The position numbers and the translations under genes were made by a program. From an uncultured Eubacteriales bacterium (lineage in GTDB: Bacteria > Bacillota > Clostridia > Oscillospirales > CAG-272), in contig CAKSQF010000039.1 in NCBI GenBank assembly GCA_934486825.1, positions 1 to 5,943 of the forward strand: 5,943 bases of DNA, written 5' to 3'. This document shows positions 5,140 to 5,943 of this stretch, piece after piece. Within the stretch, counting starts at the first letter, position 1; every line of letters starts with the position of its first letter. The notes below the pieces were generated by a model, which saw nothing but the letters and a program-made list of their open reading frames with translations, was not told the DNA's origin and did no database searches.

Positions 5140-5943
5140 TTACATAAATATTCCCGCAAGTGCGGTGTAGTACATAAGTGTCAGCGGAAGTGTAACCATT
5201 GATAATATGGTGCTTACCGCAAATATTTCGGCGCTGTAGCCCGCATCCCTGTCATAGAGCAGTGCGAACATTGTGCACATAGCAGCGGCGGGGCAGGCGG
5301 TAGCGAGTATGTTTACGCCTGCAACGGTCTGATCTATCTTAAATACAAGGCAGATAACGGTAAGCAGTGCAGGAAGCAGGAACAGCTTTACAAAGCAGGT
5401 GTAGTAAAGCCGCGGCTTTTTCAGTGCAGGGAGCAGCTTTACGGTAGCTATTGTAGAGCCGGCGATTATCATTGCAAGCGGTGTGTTGATATTTGCAAGG
5501 TGCTGTGCCGTTTCAAGGATGACGTTCGGGAGCGTGAAGTTGCACAAAAACAGGATAATACCGATTATTGTAACGATAATGCTCGGTGATAACAGCGACT
5601 TTATCATCTGCTTAAAGTTCGGCTTGCCGCCCTTCATCATAATAACGCCGTGCGTCCACGAGCAGAGATTGAACATCGTAACATACGCCGTAAGGCAGAA
5701 TACACCCTCAGTGCCATAAACGCCCTGTATCAGCGGTATGCCCATAAAGGCGCAGTTTGAATAAAGACAGCTGAAACGCTCTATCAGCTGTCCCTCCCTG
5801 TCCTTACTGCGTACTATCAGCGGCACAAGGATAAACGCTATAACATAGCTTATTATCGCTATGAGGAACGATAAAAGCAGTGTGTTCAGCGTTTCGGGGT
5901 CGAACGGCTTCTGATAGGATACCAGAATAACCATAGGCGTTGC
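5140..5943 (-). CDS. AEC-family (auxin efflux carrier-like) transporter, 5' truncated
   Basis: 267 residues are visible. The frame stays open past the ATG at 5934-5932 to the window edge (Ala-Thr-Pro precede it), so roughly 40-60 N-terminal residues are missing from a family of usually ~310. The first visible segment, 'TPMVILVSYQKPFDPETLN', matches the end of helix 2 in AEC proteins. Hydrophobic helices follow at about 19-44, 61-76, 79-102, 119-139, 152-170, 180-201, 207-231 and 236-266. Conserved family features are 'SNCAFMGIPL..GVYG', where a helix is broken at Gly-Pro, and 'CPAAAMCTMFALLYD' followed by 'VSTILSMVTLPL'. AEC proteins move organic anions such as malate, other carboxylates or auxin-like acids across the cytoplasmic membrane. 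The TAA at 5142-5140 is followed by the thioesterase gene. The substrate is unknown; transporter family membership is secure. Confidence 0.9.
   Translation of the reverse strand, partial: ATPMVILVSYQKPFDPETLNTLLLSFLIAIISYVIAFILVPLIVRSKDREGQLIERFSCLYSNCAFMGIPLIQGVYGTEGVFCLTAYVTMFNLCSWTHGVIMMKGGKPNFKQMIKSLLSPSIIVTIIGIILFLCNFTLPNVILETAQHLANINTPLAMIIAGSTIATVKLLPALKKPRLYYTCFVKLFLLPALLTVICLVFKIDQTVAGVNILATACPAAAMCTMFALLYDRDAGYSAEIFAVSTILSMVTLPLTLMYYTALAGIFM

Noticed and set aside
4893..5202. Plus-strand open frames opposite the thioesterase gene
   Set aside because: They lie antisense to a clear PaaI-family gene, have no ribosome binding site and encode no recognisable domain.
5932..5934. ATG as the start of the AEC transporter
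   Set aside because: The residues around it (TPMVILVSYQKPF) match the second helix region of the family rather than an N-terminus, and the frame continues to the window edge.

Overview
The window looks like a piece of a low-to-moderate GC Firmicute chromosome, most likely a gut clostridium of the Oscillospiraceae/Ruminococcus type. Three things point that way: AGGAGG-type ribosome binding sites, a sigma-A-like promoter, and a giant surface protein built of the Cys-rich 'GH..G.W...C...C..C' modules and fibronectin type III (FN3) domains common in that group. This assignment is inference from style; there is no rRNA or other marker gene.

Layout. Positions 1-4215 (+) hold the 3' 1404 codons of a very large secreted or surface protein whose start lies upstream of the window. 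From N to C it has the tail of an Ig-like or Cys-His module, a right-handed beta-helix-like stretch, one Ig-like domain, four full copies plus a decaying fifth copy of a 107-residue (321-bp) tandem repeat with eight cysteines per copy, four shorter 39-40-residue Cys repeats, and four strongly basic FN3 domains. It ends abruptly after the last FN3 with no LPXTG, SLH, dockerin or membrane anchor. Positions 4216-4328 are a convergent intergenic region with two strong back-to-back terminator hairpins separated by a 9-nt T-rich micro-repeat.

The rest is on the minus strand. Read in its own direction it is: a truncated AEC-family membrane transporter (5943-5140), a 43-nt gap carrying a ribosome binding site, a PaaI-like hotdog thioesterase (5096-4704), a weak hairpin terminator, then a separate promoter, and a small TM2-domain membrane protein (4529-4329) that runs into the shared terminator region. 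The transporter and thioesterase look like one transcription unit. The TM2 gene has its own promoter with a TTGACA -35, a 17-nt spacer and an extended -10.

I see no mobile element, CRISPR array, tRNA, rRNA or recognisable defence system. The most unusual content is the repeat architecture of the large protein: near-identical tandem units whose differences are mostly silent, 15 CxxC pairs in an apparently extracytoplasmic protein, and a basic unanchored C terminus.
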